Source: Agelas oroides (Eukaryota; Porifera; Demospongiae; Agelasida; Agelasidae). Taken from it: a stretch of 64,000 nucleotides of DNA. Positions 30,001 through 57,965 of the stretch are shown one piece after another. A program made the position numbers and the translations under genes. The notes below the pieces were generated by a model. The model was not told the origin of the DNA, ran no database searches, and was given only the letters and a program-made list of their open reading frames with translations. The DNA lies in NCBI GenBank assembly GCA_949130485.1, contig OX422199.1:2217902-2281901 (forward strand). The letters run 5' to 3'. Each line of letters begins with the position of its first letter. Positions within the stretch are counted from its first letter, which is position 1.

Positions 30001-33000
30001 TAGGTCAATTGCGTGACTTGTGTCCATTGATGTGAATGCCTCGGCTACATCAAGCACGAGGCTTACAATAACTACGATGGACTTACGTCTGCCTCCGTGA
30101 CTTCCATGCGCCAAAATTCGCCGATGAACGTAGACTACCGTAGCAGAGGGACTTTCACAGTTCCACTGCTCGAGTAGTGAAACCGAAGACTTCTATCCCT
30201 TTCATAACAGCTTTCCAGCTGCTTGAGATTCGCTGGAGAATATCTAAGCTTGTTGAATGATGGTCGCTTCGATTCTTGTATCAATCGCTGGTCCATCAAT
30301 CAAATTCGCCATGTTGTTATTACACGAACACGTGCCTTCGTGGGCAGAAATGTAATTACACAGTCATCAACCATCCCGCCGAAATTCCGCGGACTTCAAA
30401 TTTGTATGTATGCAAGTTTACCAGACCCTCCTCCTCCTCCGCGTGCGAGGGTCTGGTTCCGAGACTACTGGATAGTATGACATAGGCAATCAGCAGTGAA
30501 TATGCTTAGCAGGTTTAACATGAAGCCATTCTATGTGCTAGTGTAAATTAGCTACATTAGCTATGTGAACACTGTGGCAAAAGCCTAGCCTCGTTCCCAG
30601 GCCCTGCCCAGCTTTCCGTCGCTTGCTTAACCGTACTGCAAGCGACGGGAAGCTGGGCGAGGGCCTGGGAACGAGGCTAGCAAAAGCCGACCTCTTTGCT
30701 CCTGTGTTCCACAACTAAGTGTATTCACTGCTGATTGCCTAAAACATCCTATCCAGATGGTGGGTATAGAATCCAGATGGGAGTTGCACACTCTTACTGT
30801 TATGAACTCTTGCACTTGTAATGATCAATTTTTTTCCATTATGCAGCACAGAAATATCCCAAGATGAAGGAGTGCTTGACACACCAGTTACCCATAGAAG
30901 GAGGAGTATTGTGCATCAGGTATCAGACTGTGTCTTAGTCTCTATATCAGGTGTCGGACTGTGTCTTAGTCTCTATATCAGGTGTCGGACTGTGTCTTAG
31001 TCTCTATATCAGGTGTCGGACTGTGTCTTAGTCTCGATATCAGGTGTCGGACTGTGTCTTAGTCTCTATATCAGGTATCGGACTGTGTCTTAGTCTCTAT
31101 ATCAGGTATCGGACTGTGTCTTAGTCTCTATATCAGGTATCGGACTGTGTCTTAGTCTCTATATCAGGTATCGGACTGTGTCTTAGTCTCTATATCAGGT
31201 ATCGGACTGTGTCTTAGTCTCTATATCAGGTATCGGACTGTGTCTTGGTCTCTATATCAGGTATCGGACTGTGTCTTGGTCTCTATATCAGGTATCGGAC
31301 TGTGTCTTAGTCTCTATATCAGGTATCGGACTGTGTCTTGGTCTCTATATCAGGTATCGGACTGTGTCTTGGTCTCTATATCAGGTATCAGACTGTGTCT
31401 TAGTCTCTATATACCCAGACCCTCCTCCAAAGAGGAAAGGAGGGTCTGGCGAATATAGTACAGCCTCACACCATGGGTAGCTATTGCTGGGGATTCCGCT
31501 AAAAGCTAAGCCTTTGCTGGGCTTCAGTAAATTGGAGGTGTGCTACATGTAAGTACAGCGGTTTGAGTTGACCTTGCAAAATGTGAACCAAAAAGCTGTG
31601 CACATGAATATAATTATGTGGTAAACTTGAATAGGAAGCCTAACCACATAATTAAATTCATGTGTACAGCTTTTTGGTTCACAGTTTGCAAGGTCACGCA
31701 AACAGCAGTAATTGATTTTGTGGTTTGGGCTTCATGTGTTCCAATTTTGCAAGGTCAAAGCAAACCGCTGTAGGCTGAAAAAGTAAACCTAAGTGCCTAA
31801 GTGTTTGTGGTAAGGAAGCCAGTACAGTGAGATAATTGCCATATCAGCCAATCTCTAGCTGGGTTGACTCCAGCTTATGTAAGTTGCCTTAGGGTTCAAG
31901 TCCTACCAACAGTAGTAGCTATGTACCTTGCTAAACACCTAGTTAGGCTTTACTATCTACTTGAAGGACCAGCGTTGGCTATCTGCCATACAACTTATTA
32001 GGGTGCCTTAAAAAAATTACGATTCGCAAAGGCGCCTAAGCGTAGGTAAGTGTAGCAGAATGGCACTGACATATGTATGCAAAGTGCAAGAACAGGCCTA
32101 ACTGGAAGGCGCCCCCTAAAAATTAAGTGTAAGCTCAAAGGGCGCCCTCATTGGAGTGGAAAAAACTGTATTTTCAGCTCCAGGGGCCGCCTTTATTGGA
32201 GAGGTACCTTAATTAGAAGATTTGCGGTCGTTCACCATAGGTTGAGTTTGCTTCATTTAATTAGTGCTCTGGACAGTAGACAATCAGCAGTGAGTATGCT
32301 TAGGAGGTACTTAACATGAAGTTATTCTAGGTGCTAGTGTACGTTAGCTGAGTGAACACTGTAGCAAAAGCTCTTCGCTGCTGTGTTTTCACAGCTTAGC
32401 ATATTTGCTGCTGATTGCCTACGGACGGGCGGGTGAAGAAACCATATGGGAGTTGCGCACTCTTACTGTAAACTCTTGCGAATATGTACCTGTGTATACC
32501 CACCACAGAATATGTACCTGTGTATACCCACCACAGAATAAGTACCTGTGTATACCCACCACAGAATATGTACCTGCGTATACCCACAACAGAATATGTA
32601 CCTGTGTATACCCACCACAGAATATGTACCTGGGTCTACCCTCCATAAGATATGTACATGGGTCTACCCACCTTTTGGGATATTTCCTTATACCCACAGC
32701 TGGACATGTACCCAACATTTCTAGACATGATACCTGTGATATGAAATGCATAATGGTTAGGTCTCCCCGATTCTGAGATTGTGCAGTCTATGTAGGTACT
32801 TAATACTTCACTGAAATTTCCTTAGTTTATTTTGTTATAACCAACAAGGTACAAATATGTACATGGCCGCTCCTCATTCAGTTTAATAACTTTTTCTGTG
32901 ACTCATTTCAGTGGTTTTAGGCTATAATGGTATGTGAGACATTCTAGAAAATTCTTACTGGGAGGTAAAAGGGTGTTTACTTGAGCAATACTATCGTAAT

Positions 33001-33222
33001 TTATCCTACCTATCTGCACTGCAGTATTCTCATGGTGCTGGTTTTGAAACTCTGGCTCTTCAACGAGGCATTTCTATAGCAAGTTCAGGTATTTACTCCA
33101 TGTCAAGTCGTGGATCCAGTCTGGAGCAAAGTTCATTTGAAGCAGACTGTGGCAGTTCTGACTTTAGTGAGATGAAACAATCCCAGAACTTGCCAGTGGA
33201 AGAAGACAAGGATATTAACTAG
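24080..33222 (+). CDS. CARD gene A: CARD plus uncharacterised death-fold-associated domain, Ser-rich tail
   Basis: Five exons: 24080-24479, 25003-25775, 28657-28826, 30847-30919, 33025-33222 (stop TAG); all phases agree, giving 537 aa. Residues 1 to about 105 form a CARD-type helical bundle (LELLHVQDVKPHLLSASII, EYEEL, TQRDLTEKLLLVLARKG, AAQLLQALE). Residues 134-391 form a domain with SSWYNYDLIGYLAKHFGG, YEYQLKSHL, ECPPL, KVPNGF, VKVDW and LKSVEEGCVFMTW; I know it only as a recurrent, uncharacterised partner of death-fold domains in sponges and cnidarians. The tail is polar and serine-rich (SQRSSSSDKPP, SSRGSSLEQSSFEADCGSS). Ending exon 2 at CAG|GTACCA is supported by the matching donor position in CARD gene B; reading on would stop at 25878-25880, possibly a shorter isoform. 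No protease, NACHT or kinase domain is visible, so an adaptor role is inferred. Confidence 0.82.
24737..24972 (+). pseudogene. Partial duplicate of CARD gene A promoter and first exon
   Basis: The segment from TGTAAATTTGTGGGGAATC through the start codon (ATG at 24818) and about 110 bp of coding sequence copies 24015-24195. The homology ends after GCAAGTATTATTA, beyond which the frame runs into unrelated sequence and stops near 24972. Substitutions include PS to PF and E to K changes. It is a truncated duplicate within intron 1 and could act as a decoy or alternative first exon. Confidence 0.8.
26255..28490. repeat. 41-bp minisatellite, about 43 units, split by a transposon
   Basis: Unit: CAGCTGCAGTGCTCATCAAG followed by GAGCAAATTAATGTTGGTAAA. 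About eight units lie left of the insertion at 26596-27049 and about 35 to the right. All left-hand units and the first right-hand unit read AAATAAATG; nearly all later right-hand units read AAATTAATG. It occupies intron 2 of CARD gene A. Confidence 0.97.
26596..27049. mobile_element. CACTGTAAAAA-ended miniature element inside the 41-bp minisatellite
   Basis: The 454-bp element has terminal inverted repeats of about 60 bp (CACTGTAAAAACATTTGGG). The split minisatellite unit shows duplicated CA on both sides, so a 2-bp target duplication is likely. It has no coding frame. Relatives lie at 37327-37575 and around 35296. Confidence 0.85.
29021..29369. mobile_element. Diverged TA-type miniature element (GTAGATCGGGAAATTTTC family)
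   Basis: Left end GCGTAGATCGGGAAATTTTC is mirrored by GAATTTTCCTGATCTAC at the right. It shares ends and interior (CGGGAGAGCCAGGTATC-like stretch) with the better preserved copy at 43848-44120. It lies in intron 3 of CARD gene A. Confidence 0.7.
29629..30467. mobile_element. TAGTCTCGGAGCCAGACCCT-ended element, 839 bp, exact 9-bp TSD
   Basis: The terminal repeats differ at one position in 20 (GAGCC versus GAACC). Internal mirrored blocks GGTAAACTTGCATACA / TGTATGCAAGTTTACC extend the arms. CTGGATAGT at 29620-29628 and 30468-30476 is an exact 9-bp target duplication. No transposase frame is visible. Confidence 0.88.
30586..30679. mobile_element. 94-bp TAGCCTCGTTCCCAGG hairpin element, exact 9-bp TSD
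   Basis: Almost the whole element is one hairpin: TAGCCTCGTTCCCAGGCCC ... GGGCCTGGGAACGAGGCTA with CCGTCGCTTGC / GCAAGCGACGG near the loop. GCAAAAGCC flanks it at 30577-30585 and 30680-30688. Confidence 0.93.
30911..31414. repeat. 31-bp minisatellite starting on the exon 4 donor of CARD gene A
   Basis: About 16 units of GTATCGGACTGTGTCTTAGT plus CTCTATATCAG. The first unit begins at the exon/intron junction GTGCATCAG|GTATCAG, and every later unit repeats ATCAG|GTATC. Confidence 0.93.
31556..31770. mobile_element. TA-flanked miniature element with CAGCGGTTTG ends
   Basis: The 215-bp element has mirrored ends CAGCGGTTTGAGTTGACCTT and AAGGTCAAAGCAAACCGCTG, plus an internal mirrored block (GTGAACCAAAAAGCTGT / ACAGCTTTTTGGTTCAC). 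TA lies on both sides. CAG...CTG ends with TA duplication fit pogo/Tc1-like non-autonomous elements. Confidence 0.8.
32481..32650. repeat. 28-bp minisatellite
   Basis: About six units of AATATGTACCTGTGTATACC plus CACCACAG, the last ones diverged (GGGTCTACCCTCC). It lies in intron 4 of CARD gene A. Confidence 0.9.
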
Positions 33223-33771
33223 CTAGTTGGTGTTTTTAATCACACCATTTTCCCACATTACGCCAATTCTTTGTAGCTACATCACTTTGTATCTCACCAT
33301 CACATCACTATGATTTTACTTATAACATAGCCAATTCTCATGTGTACCTTCTCATATTATACATACATCAGCCAGTATGTTAAAGGAGACAGCAACCAGT
33401 CTGTCACACTGCTATATCTAAATACCTCTGTTTATCCATTTTTGATCATACTCTGGATGAATTATTCTTTTTCCTATGTGAATGGTTTTGTATTGTAGAC
33501 TTGTAGCTGTCTTGTTCCCAGCCTGGAAGCAAGGCTAGTGCAATGTGCTGTGTTCATTTTGTACGTATGTTTGATAGAATGAACCATGTCTCTTTGAGAA
33601 AAGTGCAGGTCTAGATGTTATGCAGTTTTACCCACTGCACATTTCAGCCAATACTGGGCACCTCATCAGCTGCACTGAAGTGACTTTGAAATTGACCAGG
33701 GCTGTTATCTCGTGCAAGAAATGCAGTCAGTGGCTGGTCTTATCCATGTAATGGGGTAGTCCTGTTTATAG

Positions 33772-33876
33772 TAGCCTCGTACTCGGGCTCCTCCCCTGCA
33801 AAAATAACATGTTTTTATTTTTTTATTTTTTATTATTTTTTTTTGCAGGGGAGGAGCCTGCATGGGTACGAGGCTA
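33772..33876. mobile_element. TAGCCTCG-type hairpin element
   Basis: TAGCCTCGTACTCGGGCTCC and GGAGCCTGCATGGGTACGAGGCTA-like ends form a hairpin around a T-rich loop (the right end is diverged in its centre). Flanks TTTATAG are shared but the 9-bp duplication is imperfect. Confidence 0.75.
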
Positions 33877-33995
33877 ATTTATAGCACACCTTTATAATGC
33901 TGTGCATCCAATGTTAGTAATAATGAGCTACTTGCAGTGGTACATGCCAGCATTAGACTATAAGGAAGTTTCACATAAATTTGATGTGTTTTGAA

Positions 33996-34056
33996 AGTTT
34001 TGAATCTGTTTCGAACCACTAGTAGTCTACTAGTGGTTCGAAACAGATTCAAAACT
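33996..34056. repeat. 61-bp near-perfect palindrome
   Basis: AGTTTTGAATCTGTTTCGAA on the left is mirrored by TTCGAAACAGATTCAAAACT on the right, meeting at ACTAGTAG/CTACTAGT. Diverged half-copies (TTTCGAACATATTCGAAAG-like) flank it, suggesting a decayed larger element. Confidence 0.85.
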
Positions 34057-34337
34057 AGTAGACCAGCACTATAAGCTAGTTTCACATGAATTCGATGTTT
34101 CGAAACTTTCGAATATGTTCGAACCACTAGTAGACCAGCAATATAATGTAGTTTGACATAATGCAAACAGCATAGCAAGAAATAATGATGTCAGAGAAGG
34201 CATGCATTATAGTGTACTGAACATGCACACAATTATATTACCAGTATGTACTAGGTAGCTATACATATAGATCACAAATTCAAACAAATAACACACTGTA
34301 ATAGTATATCCTATATAATTACATTCAACATACAGCT

Positions 34338-37300
34338 TTATATTGTATGGTTCTCAACTGCTGTATGTCCATCAGGTGGTAACGACTTTAGGCTCAGCTC
34401 ATGGCCAGAGTCAGTATCACTGACTGGACTCTGAGGGTCAGCATTTGTCAAACAAGACAGTTTTCTCTTTAGATGTTGCGGATCAACCATGTGTTCGTCT
34501 TGTTCTTCTTCTTTGATAGTGTGAGGTAGTTGTGGATGGCCATGGTCAGATTCACCAATCCATGATGAGCGTTGGGAATGCGATTGTGAGTTGTAACCAG
34601 AACTGAATCGACTATGGACATCCTCTAGAATGGTGCTCGACCTCTGTGACTGAGTTGGGGAGTGATGTCCCAGGCTCTCGGCTTGGTGCGGCAGTATCCT
34701 AGTCTTGGTTTCAGGAGAATGCGTGCACAACAAATCCTGCATGTAGTAGAGCATATATAAACCAGTGAATCAGCACAAACTAGTCTCATGCTCAAAGAAT
34801 GGTGTATTATAGTACATGCACACAGAATTATAACAGTTGGCATGATGACATCTTATTGCAATAAGAATGACATCATCATGCAGTCTTGCAGTTAGGTACC
34901 CCCACAGTGTGTCTACCCTTTGTTTACCTGACGTCATTGCACAATATAAATAGGTGTGATCTCCCAGGCCTTCCACCTCCATATTTACATACTGGAAGTG
35001 ATCCAACACTGGATGCTTGAAGGTCTGGGAATGAGGCTAAGTCTAAGTAGTGACCTCAATGCAGCTCATTTCCATGAAATCTCAAGTCACAACCAAGAAA
35101 AGTTTAAGTTATCAGGCATCCCTTCTGTTGGGTGGGTAGCGAGATACAAAATTATACTTACACTGCATTGTTGTTGCTGTCTAGGAGGGGATGAACCTGG
35201 TGATGGTCCAGCCTATATGGTAAGGAAAGTTCACCTTCTAGGCTCCTACTCACATTATCATATATACCACTATACACCGGTATATATATATATATCACTG
35301 TAAAAACAATGTTTTGGTTACTACAATTGCAAGACTGTCCTTCCTATGCTAATTCAAAGAATGTGGTGCTTGTAAAACATTTCGTGGGAAGCTGCATGAA
35401 TTCTTTTCCAGCACTGCATTCATAAAATTTGCATAGTAAGGCTAGTCACGCAACTGTAGTAACCAAATACTTGGCTAAAATAACAACTTAGTATGCATGG
35501 GTTGGTATGCCATTTTGATAAATCAATTGCTATAATTATGTGTAGGGTGCAAGTATAGTGCTGCCATATATTTGGAATGAAAGTTGTATATATTTACCTT
35601 CATTGAATATATTAGAGGTGAAATCCTCTGTGTTTCCAAATGTACAGCTTGCAAATTTTTCTTTTTCTCGTGTTCATGTGTAGCTTCTTTCTTATCCACA
35701 CTACTGGAACTACTAGAGGGGATGGTGGAAATTGTTAAAAACGTATACAATGCTACATGTGTGCATACATTACATAAAGAAGCTTGAGACTGTATATACA
35801 CAATTTCTACAATGCAGTGGCATGCCACACATAGTGCACTGTGCCATGAACTCGGCTCCCAGGGGAATAGTATATATGTAGAAATAATGCAGATGCAGCA
35901 GGTATGTAGGAGTTAAGGCCTATGGAAGGCCTCTATGTGAACTTTGTCGTGGAGTTTGTGTAAGCCCATGCAGTGTCATTATGTGTAGAAAGGGGAGGGT
36001 ACACTACTGCATACCAATGGAGAATAATGGACTAGTATGAAGGCTGCTTCTCTCTGCACCCTGTATTGCATGCAGTACTTTTACGGTTGTATACAACCGT
36101 AAAAGTTCTGCAGTATAGTTTTTATCACCTGCTATTTGACCTGTATTCCTAGTTTTCACATACTGTACATACGACATTACTCTATTCACTTTCGTACATA
36201 CATAATATGTAATGACTAGTTGAAAGTATTAAGTTGGTAAGAGCAAGCCCTTCTTTCTGTTAGCTCTTTTGGGCTACCATAGATGTACCTTGACTGTTGA
36301 ATTGTAAGGAGTGAAGTAGATTTGTCACTGGCAGTGTGCATCTCTTCTGGTTGTTGTTCATTGCTGTGGCATTCCACTTGCTCATCACATTCTTCCTTTA
36401 ATGAGATAAAGTTCAAAACATGCCTGAAATACTATAACCAGAGGTGGAGACAGCAACCAAGAAGTGGGGGGGGGGGGCTCATGTTCTAAATGTTAAGCTG
36501 TGGGGGTGTGGAAACGAGATGATATTGTATTTCTCTGTACAACTAGTAGAAAAATTGGGGGGGGCTGAGCCCCCCCCCAATCTGAAAAGTGGGAGGGCCT
36601 AAGCCCCCCCCTGCCCCCCCCCCCCCCATATCTCCGCCCCTGATAACATACAGCCATGGTGGTTACGTACCCCACTTTCAGTAAGCTCATGCCACATACT
36701 GGTTAATTGAACTGATGAAGAGTAGGAAGAGAATTCCAAAACATACTTATCATCCATCATCCCCCCTCCCCCCCCCCCCCCCCCCTTGAAATTTCATCAA
36801 GCTTTCTTAAGAACAACTTGTCTTATATTTGTTATATGCATCCACTGCTGGCTATTTATCTGGTTCACAACTGGATGATAACTTGCAGATAGATGCATAA
36901 TATCTTGTAGCAAAGGATGATAGTTAGCAGACGGAAGCCTTAACATTTTGTATAATTTATCCAGCAAGACAAATGTCTGTGCTCTTGAGAAACTTGGTTA
37001 AGTTTTGAGTGGGGTTATGAATGTTTGTGAATTCTCTTCATGGCACTCCTGCACCAGTATTCACCTGCTGGCTTTCATCCAATTCATGTTTGCATGCATG
37101 TTTGGGTTACTTCAACCATATTTGGGTTACTTCAACCATATTTTGAAGATCTCAGTTATAAGCCAATAGTGGACTTCATAAAATTCTCTGCTTTGAAATA
37201 GTTGGATTCAAAGTGTAGAGTCTCATATTAGTTAAATTGTTCTCTCCTATCAGAAGACCTATGGTCTTGGAGGAGTGTTGGTTGCATGGTTATGCTGCGT

Positions 37301-39299
37301 AGAAATGCCAAGAATGTAACCAAATACACTGTAAAAAAGGAAAGGTTGTTCTGACTAACTTTGGTTACCTCAGTTTTATTTCAATTGTCTGCATTGTTAA
37401 ACACAGTGGAGTCCCTCTGCCTGCTTTAGATTCCAACAGATTAACAACTTAATTTGACTTTCCAGAACATTAGTAAATGTCATGGGAGAATACTTTGCTA
37501 ATGAAATTGTCCAATCGTGTGGAAAAGGGTATGAAACTGAGGTAACCAAAATGGGTTAAAACTTTTTTTACAGTGTAGGTCTTCTGAAAGAAGAGACTGA
37601 TTGAATTAAAGAAGAAGCTCCTCAATTGACCAAACCTAGCAGCATTTTGTGTCCCACTGATGCAATTGAAATGAGGTAAGTGTTTTATGATGCAGAACCC
37701 GATAAGAGCCAGCAGCTGCAGAATATATAGGATTCATGCATATAACAGCAGCTGTGGAATATAGGATTCATGCACAAAACAGCTGGTACACCTTATAGCT
37801 CGTGTGCACTTGTCTTCATAGTACTCCCTCACCTTTTCACAAATCTTAATCACCTCTGCCCCAATCTTAAAGGAGACAATTCTCTCTTTTGCTAGATTTG
37901 ACTTTTCCAGCAGTACATTCTCTTGAAAAGCAGGCACTGCTGTTACAGGAACGATCCATGAAAACAGGATACAACCTTCGTCAATAGTCTTGAGGATCAA
38001 GAGATTTGGGTCATGTTCAAGGAAACTGCTAAGCTTCTCCTTCAAGATTGTTAGGTCCTGAATTGTACACTCTCGGTAGTTCCAGTGCACTTTTACAACA
38101 CATTCATCAAAACCGTTTGGTACCTTCTGAATGGTGGAAAATGGAGGACATTCATACACTAGCTTTTTAAAGTATGACTGGAGTTGATCTTCGTACTTAG
38201 AGACAAGAGCCTCTCCGTCTTTACCTCCAAAACGCTTGGCAAGATATGCAATGAGGTCATAGTTGTACCAAGAGGAGAAAGGCTCTGCGATACGCAATAA
38301 AAGTGGAATCCTCCTTGCCTCGTCAACTGCACTTGCCTCGTCAATCCTCCTTCTCATGATATCATCAGTACTTCCAAGACGGTACTGAAGAGCAAGTTGT
38401 ACTTGGTCACTGCTGACAGATTTGGACTGCAACAAGGAGGAGACATCAACGACAAAGGTAGTAAAGTTCTCAAGCATCTTCCTTGACTCGGAGGCCAGCT
38501 TCACTCTTAGCTGCTCTTTGCCTGGGGAATCCAGGTATTTGTAATTCATGAGGGAAAGAGGTTCATTAGATGCTCCAGGATTTGAGCTTGGGTAATCATC
38601 AGAAAGAAGTCCCTCTCCTTTCAAGTTTTCTAAAAATTAAATATGAAGATATTAATTTTACCTGTCAATTAGCCTATCTAAGGAGCCAGACTCTGGCTTT
38701 AATATCTGAAGCGAGTTGGCTTCACAAAGGAGATTCTGAAATTATGTTCCAACATGCATTTACATGTACTACTACTGGTATTAAAGGAACCAACCCTTAG
38801 TCTCGCTCGCTGATTGTGAGATTCTCACTCTGGCTCCATGTCCACGAGACTAACCAACCCTCAGACACATACCCACAACTAGCTAAGTATTTATAGTCAG
38901 CACAACTGTTAAATGAACAATTATACAGCAAATACCATTCGGTCCATCAGGAAGCGTGGTGCTGTCGACTTTCGTGACAACTTGGGTCCCACTGAGTTTT
39001 TCTTTCAGTTGTGCCATCAGCTGATGATGACCGGTATCGGGATTCTGGATATTGGCATTTTCTAGTGCGTCAAGGAGCTGAGATGCACACCTAGGCTTCC
39101 GCTTCAAGATCATTACTAGCTTCTCCGCAACTGCTCGTTGTGTCGTAAGCTGCGGTCCTGATCCTAACCGCAGCTCCTCGCATTCATCTAGATTGATCGT
39201 CTTGTTTGATACTAGGTAGGGCTTGACCGTCTCCACATTCAAACACTCGACAAGTGTAGAAAATAGCGTCTGCAAAACTGAAACTTCGGTTGCAGCCAT
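34338..39299 (-). CDS. CARD gene B: inverted paralogue of CARD gene A with longer Ser/His-rich tail
   Basis: Six exons in transcript order: 39299-38936, 38629-37833, 36395-36289, 35712-35598, 35212-35162, 34736-34338 (stop TAA). Phases agree throughout, giving 610 aa. Exon 1 encodes a CARD-like bundle (LNVETVKPYLVSNKTINLDE, TTQRAVAEKLVMILKRKPRC, ASQLLDALEN). Exon 2 encodes the same uncharacterised domain as gene A (SSWYNYDLIAYLAKRFGG, YECPPF, KVPNGFDECVVKVHW, LKTIDEGCILFSW). The exon 2 donor GAAAAG|GTGAGG sits at the same place as in gene A. Tail exons add polar sequence (EECDEQVECHSNEQQPEEM, SSSSVDKKEATHEHEKKK, SQSHSQRSSWIGE) that aligns poorly with the gene A tail, so the tails diverge faster than the domains. 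Reading through exon 2 would give a short form ending at 37734. It is divergently placed to the HELZ-like gene, 300 bp away. Adaptor function is inferred. Confidence 0.83.
35296..35490. mobile_element. Degraded CACTGTAAAAA-family copy
   Basis: Starts CACTGTAAAAACAATGTTTTGG after an AT run. A mirrored GTAACCAAATACTTGGCTAA stretch lies about 160 bp downstream, but the right terminal repeat is lost. It lies in the intron between exons 4 and 5 of CARD gene B. Confidence 0.5.
36438..36642. mobile_element. G/C-run element with CAGAGGTGGAG / CTCCGCCCCTG ends
   Basis: Mirrored ends CAGAGGTGGAGA and TCTCCGCCCCTG enclose several G and C homopolymers that are also mirror-arranged. ATAAC is present on both sides, but an exact 8-bp duplication is not seen. 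The ends resemble known hAT-type termini; assignment is tentative. Confidence 0.5.
37080..37680. mobile_element. Older CACTGTAAAAA-family copy carrying a nested younger copy
   Basis: Sequence around the 37327-37575 insertion (GGGTTACTTCAACCATATTT, TTGCATGGTTAT, GAATGTAACCAAATA) matches the interior of the 26596-27049 element, in the same order. The nested copy has split it at a TA. The outer ends are eroded. Confidence 0.65.
37327..37575. mobile_element. CACTGTAAAAA-ended miniature element, TA TSD
   Basis: The 249-bp element has ends CACTGTAAAAAAGG and TTTTTTTACAGTG with further mirrored TGGTTACCTCAG / CTGAGGTAACCA. TA is duplicated at 37325-37326 and 37576-37577. It lies in intron 2 of CARD gene B. 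Confidence 0.85.
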
Positions 39300-39599
39300 T
39301 ATAAATGGCCTGGGAAATATAAATAATGCCTGTGTGGCGCTGCGTGTGGGAAGGGCTAGGCTGATGATGCAATAGTATAGTGTGCCCCGCCCATCTGTTC
39401 AGAGTAACAAATCCCATACTGGGTTCTGGGAACGGACAATCGCTTTTCTTCCTCACGTGCGCATGCCCAGTAAATAAAAATTTGTGTGCGTTGTACGTAC
39501 TTGCTTGAGCAGCGAGTAGCTAGCTAGGGAAATTCTGAAATACACGTTTATGTTTCTTGCTAGCCTCCTGTAGAGGTGGCTGGCTCATAGAAGTCAAGC
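39300..39599. promoter_or_regulatory. Putative bidirectional promoter between CARD gene B and the HELZ-like gene
   Basis: Only 300 bp separate the two divergent start codons (39299 on the - strand, 39600 on the + strand). The region contains CCCCGCCC, CACGTGCGCATGCCC (E-box and NRF1-like) and GGCGCTGCG. Shared regulation is inference; the motifs are short and could occur by chance. Confidence 0.6.
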
Positions 39600-57019
<17,420 letters not shown>

Positions 57020-57124
57020 ACTTATGGTATGTATATAGATGATCTCTCCTATCAATGTGTAGTTGTCAAACACCTTAGTGTGAGGCGAATAGTGATTTGT
57101 GTGGTTGTGTGAGGGTTACACATA

Positions 57125-57385
57125 TGTGGCAGTCCCGTGTAGAAATCGAAGGTTATTCCGTCGCGTATTTCGATCGCATCGCTGCGTTCACAGCGCCGTA
57201 TCGCTGAACTTCCGTTAAGGGCGGGGCTCATACGTACTTTGTAGATGCATGAATATCTAATAAGCCTACGAAGCGCGTATGAGCGCTGCCCTTCACGGAA
57301 GTTGAACGATACGTCGCTTTGAACGCAGCGATGCTATCGAAATACGCGACGGAATAACCTTCGATTTCTACACGGGACTGCCACA
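57125..57385. mobile_element. TGTGGCAGTCCCGTGTAG-ended miniature element, TA TSD
   Basis: The 261-bp element has long arms: GAAATCGAAGGTTATTCCGT and CGCGTATTTCGATCG are mirrored at the right end. TA is duplicated at 57123-57124 and 57386-57387. A second copy is at 58909-59140. Confidence 0.88.
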
Positions 57386-57821
57386 TATACGTGTATGTAT
57401 GCATCTTTACAGTTGAAATACACAAATTGTAAGAGTTTTGTGCTTAGTTTACTTATATACCTACACCAAGTTTTACTCTTGAAGGAATCAGAGGACAATG
57501 TGGAAGATGGTTAGCTGTATGATAGATGGTTAAGTGTGGTTTGTGGATGTTAGCAAGCAAGCTCATCCTTACCATGATGATGGTGGGCTTTCCTTGTGCT
57601 TTCCTGCTTGTGATCGGTTTCTATGCGTTCTCGTCATGTACTTCCCTCTGGTGGTTCTAAGCTGCCATTTCTCACAAGACTAATCCATTTTATAAAACTC
57701 TGCATGAGACACAAGATATACATGTGGGTACCTAAATTAACAAATTTCTTTTCTTTGTTTCAGGTGACTTTTTGTGCTACAGAAAACATACATTGTGTAG
57801 TGTGTACAATCGGACTGTATT

Positions 57822-57965
57822 GTGTAGTGATTAGTCAACAATTGAACCTGTATAGTGTAGTGATTAGTCAACAATTGAACCTGTATTGTGTAGTATTTAG
57901 TCAACAATTGAACCTGTATTGTGTAGTGATTAGTCAACAATTGTTGTGTAGTGATTAGTCAACAA
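57822..57965. repeat. 33-bp minisatellite
   Basis: About four and a half units of TGTGTAGTGATTAGTCAACA plus ATTGAACCTGTAT, the fourth internally deleted. Confidence 0.88.

Larger units (their letters stand above)
33223..34337. other. Convergent intergenic region between CARD genes A and B
   Basis: Contains the 3' flanks of both genes, a fold-back element (33772-33876) and a near-perfect palindrome (33996-34056). No further coding frame is supported. Confidence 0.7.
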
